The translations under genes were made by a program, and so were the position numbers. DNA of 64,000 bases. Origin: Podaxis mareebaensis. Taxonomy: Eukaryota; Basidiomycota; Agaricomycetes; Agaricales; Agaricaceae. This document shows positions 61,120 through 64,000 of this stretch, in pieces. Under the pieces are notes generated by a model. That model was not told the DNA's origin. It worked only from the letters and a program-made list of their open reading frames with translations, and made no database searches. How positions within the stretch are numbered: position 1 is the stretch's first letter; each line of letters opens with the position of its first letter. The stretch lies in the NCBI GenBank assembly GCA_018524725.1, contig JAEUWP010000221.1, positions 44,652 to 108,651 on the forward strand, in the 5' to 3' direction.

Positions 61120-63078
61120 ATGCTTGGGTCCTATACCAAAGACGACGACCCGGCCACCCCCTTTGGTTCTCTGCTTTTCGTTGTCTTTACCGTACGTGCT
61201 CATTGACGCGTCTCCCCTACGCTGTTGACACTCATTGGTGTTCCGCATATCTAGTCTATTCTCGAGGTCTTCCTTCTATGCCTTGCAGGCTATATTCTTG
61301 CAGGTCGCGGAATCCTCGATAAGAAAACACAGAAGGTTCGTAAGCCATCTCTTTCGTCTCCCGGTTGCTAAGCTGACGTCCGTTCACCAACAGCAACTCA
61401 ACCACCTCAATGTCTCGCTTTTCACTCCTGCTCTGTTGTTCTCAAAAGTGGCATTTTTCTTGACGCCCCGTATGCGTATTTTTGCTTGCATCTTCGTATT
61501 AAGTACTAATTAACGATTGACTGCCACAGAAAAACTACGTGAATTATGGGTTATTCCAATCTTCTTCATCATCGTCACAGCCGTCTCTGGAATTTTGGCC
61601 TTTGTACTAGGTTCATTGTTTAAGTTGAAACGATCTCAGAGGTACCGTACAATGTTACTCTGTGCTTCCAGGATCCCCGTACTAACGAACGTGCGTCCTA
61701 TTTTAGGAGTTTCGCGATGGCAGCAGCCATGTTTATGAACTCAAACTCGCTCCCTATCGCCCTCATGCAAAGCCTTGTTGTAACCGTTCCAGATCTCCAA
61801 TGGGACGAGGATGATAACAAAAATACAATGCTTGGACGTGCCTTGACTTACCTGGTTATGTACAGCACCCTCGGTATGATTGTAAGTTCACTACCCCCGA
61901 TATCTTGTACCAGCTTGTTCACTAAATGACACATCTTGACAGCTACGATGGAGCTACGGTGTGCGGTTGCTTTCGCAAGCGGACCCTGAGACGACAGATA
62001 CTGAGGTGGATGAACGTACACCGCTTCTCGGAGGTTTCAACCACAACGACGAGTATCGTTATACCGAAACAAATAGTCCTACTTCGGGTTCTTCGACTGA
62101 TGACGATGACGACGCCAGAACTCCACAAGTGATCGTAACTCAACCTTCGTCGCATGGAATGCATCCTCCATTCCGTCGGCGAACAACGTTCTACAACTCC
62201 TTCCCCAACTCGCCTAACCGGTCCCGCGCCAACCTCGATCAGTATGATGCAGAACCTTCCCCCGGCCGTGATATTGAGGATGCGGAACTGCCCAGCCTCG
62301 TCCAGCGGCAAAATCCAAGTATATTCGAACGAATCAAAAGACGTATTTTACGTGCCTGGGCTGCCTTCAACGACTTCATGACTATTCCACTCTGGGCTTC
62401 CGTTGCATCTCTCATCGTTGCCTGTATTCCTTCCCTCCAACGTTGGTTGCAATTTAATGCCCAACCAATCACAGGCGCTATCTCCTCCGCCGGCAAATGC
62501 TCTATTCCCGTCACTCTGATCGTGTTAGGAGCCTATTTTTACCCCGACCCACCGAAGGCTGGAAATAGCACGTCCAACGTTCCCAATATGCTTACAACAA
62601 AGCAGTCGAATTCGACGCTGGTCGGCACCGTCCGGGGCTTCTTCGGAAAGACAACCCACATGGAAACGCCCGCTTCGCTCAAACAGCCTGCTTCGAGAAA
62701 AGGAGAAACGAAGACAGTCATCATTTCCGTTATCTCGAGGATGATATTGACGCCTTTGGCGTTGATGCCGCTCATCGTGTTTTCAGCGAAGTATGACTTC
62801 CACGCTGTGTTCGAGGAGTACGTGTCCTAGTTTCACATGCCTCCGAAGCTTCTTCTGATCCTGATATTCTATTTTTGAATAGTCCCGTTTTTGTTGTGGC
62901 CAATGTCCTGCTTGTGGCTTCACCACCCGCGCTTACGTTGGCGCAGATCACGCAAGCTGCATCAGGCGATGCGTTTGAACGGCTCATCTCCCGGACCATT
63001 TTCTGGTCGTATTGTGTTGTGACGCCACCTACCACCATTATTTTCGTGCTTGTTGGTCTCACGCTCACGAGAATATGA
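61120..63078 (+). CDS. Auxin efflux carrier (AEC/PIN-like) family membrane transporter
   Basis: The start is MLGSYTKDDDPATPFGS; the first exon ends before a GTACGT donor at about 61192. The next exons read SILEVFLLCLAGYILAGRG and QLNHLNVSLFTPALLFSKV (the typical AEC second helix), then WVIPIFFIIVTAVSGILAF, AAAMFMNSNSLPIALMQSL and ALTYLVMYSTLGMI. A long cytosolic loop follows, rich in Asp/Ser/Thr (about 61960-62330). The C-terminal half has LWASVASLIVACIPSL, SIPVTLIVLGAYFYPDP, SRMILTPLALMPLIV and SPPALTLAQITQAASG. About ten membrane segments are seen. In fungi these proteins lie in the ER or plasma membrane and their substrates are mostly unknown; auxin transport should not be assumed. Confidence 0.87.
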
Positions 63079-64000
63079 CAGTAACCATCCTAAGGCTCTG
63101 CTCTCTTGCGCTGCCTCTTTGAGTTTGTCGTAGTTCTGTTTCATGGATGTGAAATGGACGGTTGTGTGTGTCGGTGTTGCCAGCTAGACTCGTAGATAAT
63201 ATCCAATATCCCGCATATTCCCCAATGCTTCTCACTTTAGTTGTATCATACGATCAATTTCCTTGGACAGTTATAGTACCCATATAATAGTTGGTTGCAC
63301 GATATCATACTTTGTATGCACGTTATTCATGACTGGGCCCTGGCACATAGAAACTTCGTTCGCCACCACGAACATACTGCAAATACCGTCCGTACCGATG
63401 AACATCTTTAAGGCAACCCTGCAAGTATGGCCGATATTGGTCTCGCCATCAGCTAATAAATTTGGTGAGTCCTCAACTGACTCGCTTCGAGAATGGAGCG
63501 GTTCGGGGGTGGGTATCTTACTCAGTGGGATGACAAATGTATGCTCGTAAGAAAATCAGCGATACTTATATTCTGAACATTGGTGAAACAAAGCGGGCTT
63601 ACGTGCGCAACAACTGGAGAGGCCATTAGACTTTGTGCGACAATTGACAAATGTACCTCTAATTGGTTACACCCAGAATCTACGCTTCGGACGCGACATC
63701 GACAAATCTGATGTGGATTCAATCATGCATTGTAGATCATATCATGTGCCACATGATGCTCGCGTTGGCCGAGCGCCCTCAGCAGTCGCACAAGGTTACA
63801 CATTCTACTGGCCGTACTCGATTACACACACTGACGTGTTAAGGAATCCTCTAAGAAGTCTTCTACCCACGCAAGCTTGGTGCTTATCTAGCCGAAACAC
63901 GGCTCATTCGGCGACGGGTAAACCCCAGTGAAAAGTCCCCCGTGGGATTTCTGAGAATTAGTGATCTGATCGTATGTAGATGAAAATATCTTGTCAAATC
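63079..64000. other. Window end, no gene recognised
   Basis: The ORFs here, including one at 63263-63550, lack motifs and splice-consistent neighbours. The first part probably holds the transporter's 3' UTR. A gene starting or ending beyond the window cannot be excluded. Confidence 0.4.

Noticed and set aside
63263..63550. 95-codon ORF near the window end
   Set aside because: No motif, no supporting splice sites and no conserved neighbour within the window.

Overview
The window looks like nuclear DNA of a mushroom-forming basidiomycete (Agaricomycetes). Genes are split by many short introns of about 50-75 nt with GT..AG ends. The gene content also fits: NACHT-type NLRs, a fungal HMG-box protein, a Zn(II)2Cys6 factor, a DUF6533-like membrane family, a basidiomycete-style HGDLK kinase and a fungal-type U2 snRNA. 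All exon coordinates were worked out by eye from splice signals and reading frame.

Region 1 (1-24.8 kb) is a rearranged block. The ancestral order appears to be UGGT(+) - BRI3/LITAF-like protein(+) - MYND-finger protein(-) - NACHT NLR(+) - RAD6/UBC2 ubiquitin-conjugating enzyme(-). Two separate tandem segmental duplications have acted on it. The first copied UGGT 3' end - BRI3-like - MYND 3' part (about 4.66-8.57 kb and 8.57-13.76 kb). The second copied MYND 5' part - NLR - UBC2 tail (about 13.95-18.85 kb and 18.85-24.13 kb). Their breakpoints lie only about 190 bp apart, inside one exon of the single intact MYND gene. The results are a dead UGGT 3' copy, two intact BRI3-like paralogues, two MYND fragments around one full gene, one frameshifted NLR beside one intact NLR, and a small UBC2 tail fragment. 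A U2 snRNA gene with its own TATA box sits in a roughly 1.1 kb segment found in only one of the two units.

Region 2 (24.8-34.6 kb) carries an MFSD5-type transporter, a protein kinase and an HMG-box protein, all on the minus strand. It continues into gene-poor repetitive DNA: a 148-bp tandem array, single relatives of that repeat, and a decayed transposon-like coding region.

Region 3 (34.6-47.3 kb) is conventional. It holds trehalose-6-phosphate phosphatase (TPS2 type), a three-RRM RD-rich RNA-binding protein of the Gbp2/Hrb1 kind, a Zn(II)2Cys6 factor and an F-box protein.

Region 4 (47.3-55.4 kb) is a 3.3-kb tandem duplication of a decaying DUF6533-like membrane protein gene, followed by a third, unrelated multi-pass membrane protein gene that is also damaged.

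Region 5 (55.4-64 kb) has an Old Yellow Enzyme-type oxidoreductase with a frameshifting 7-bp tandem duplication, a small secreted Kre9/Knh1-like protein, protein-L-isoaspartate methyltransferase and an auxin-efflux-carrier family membrane protein. The last 0.9 kb shows nothing recognisable.

The biology is mostly housekeeping: ER glycoprotein quality control, ubiquitination, trehalose synthesis, mRNA export and protein repair. The accessory, fast-evolving part is the duplicated NLR/MYND block and the duplicated membrane-protein block.
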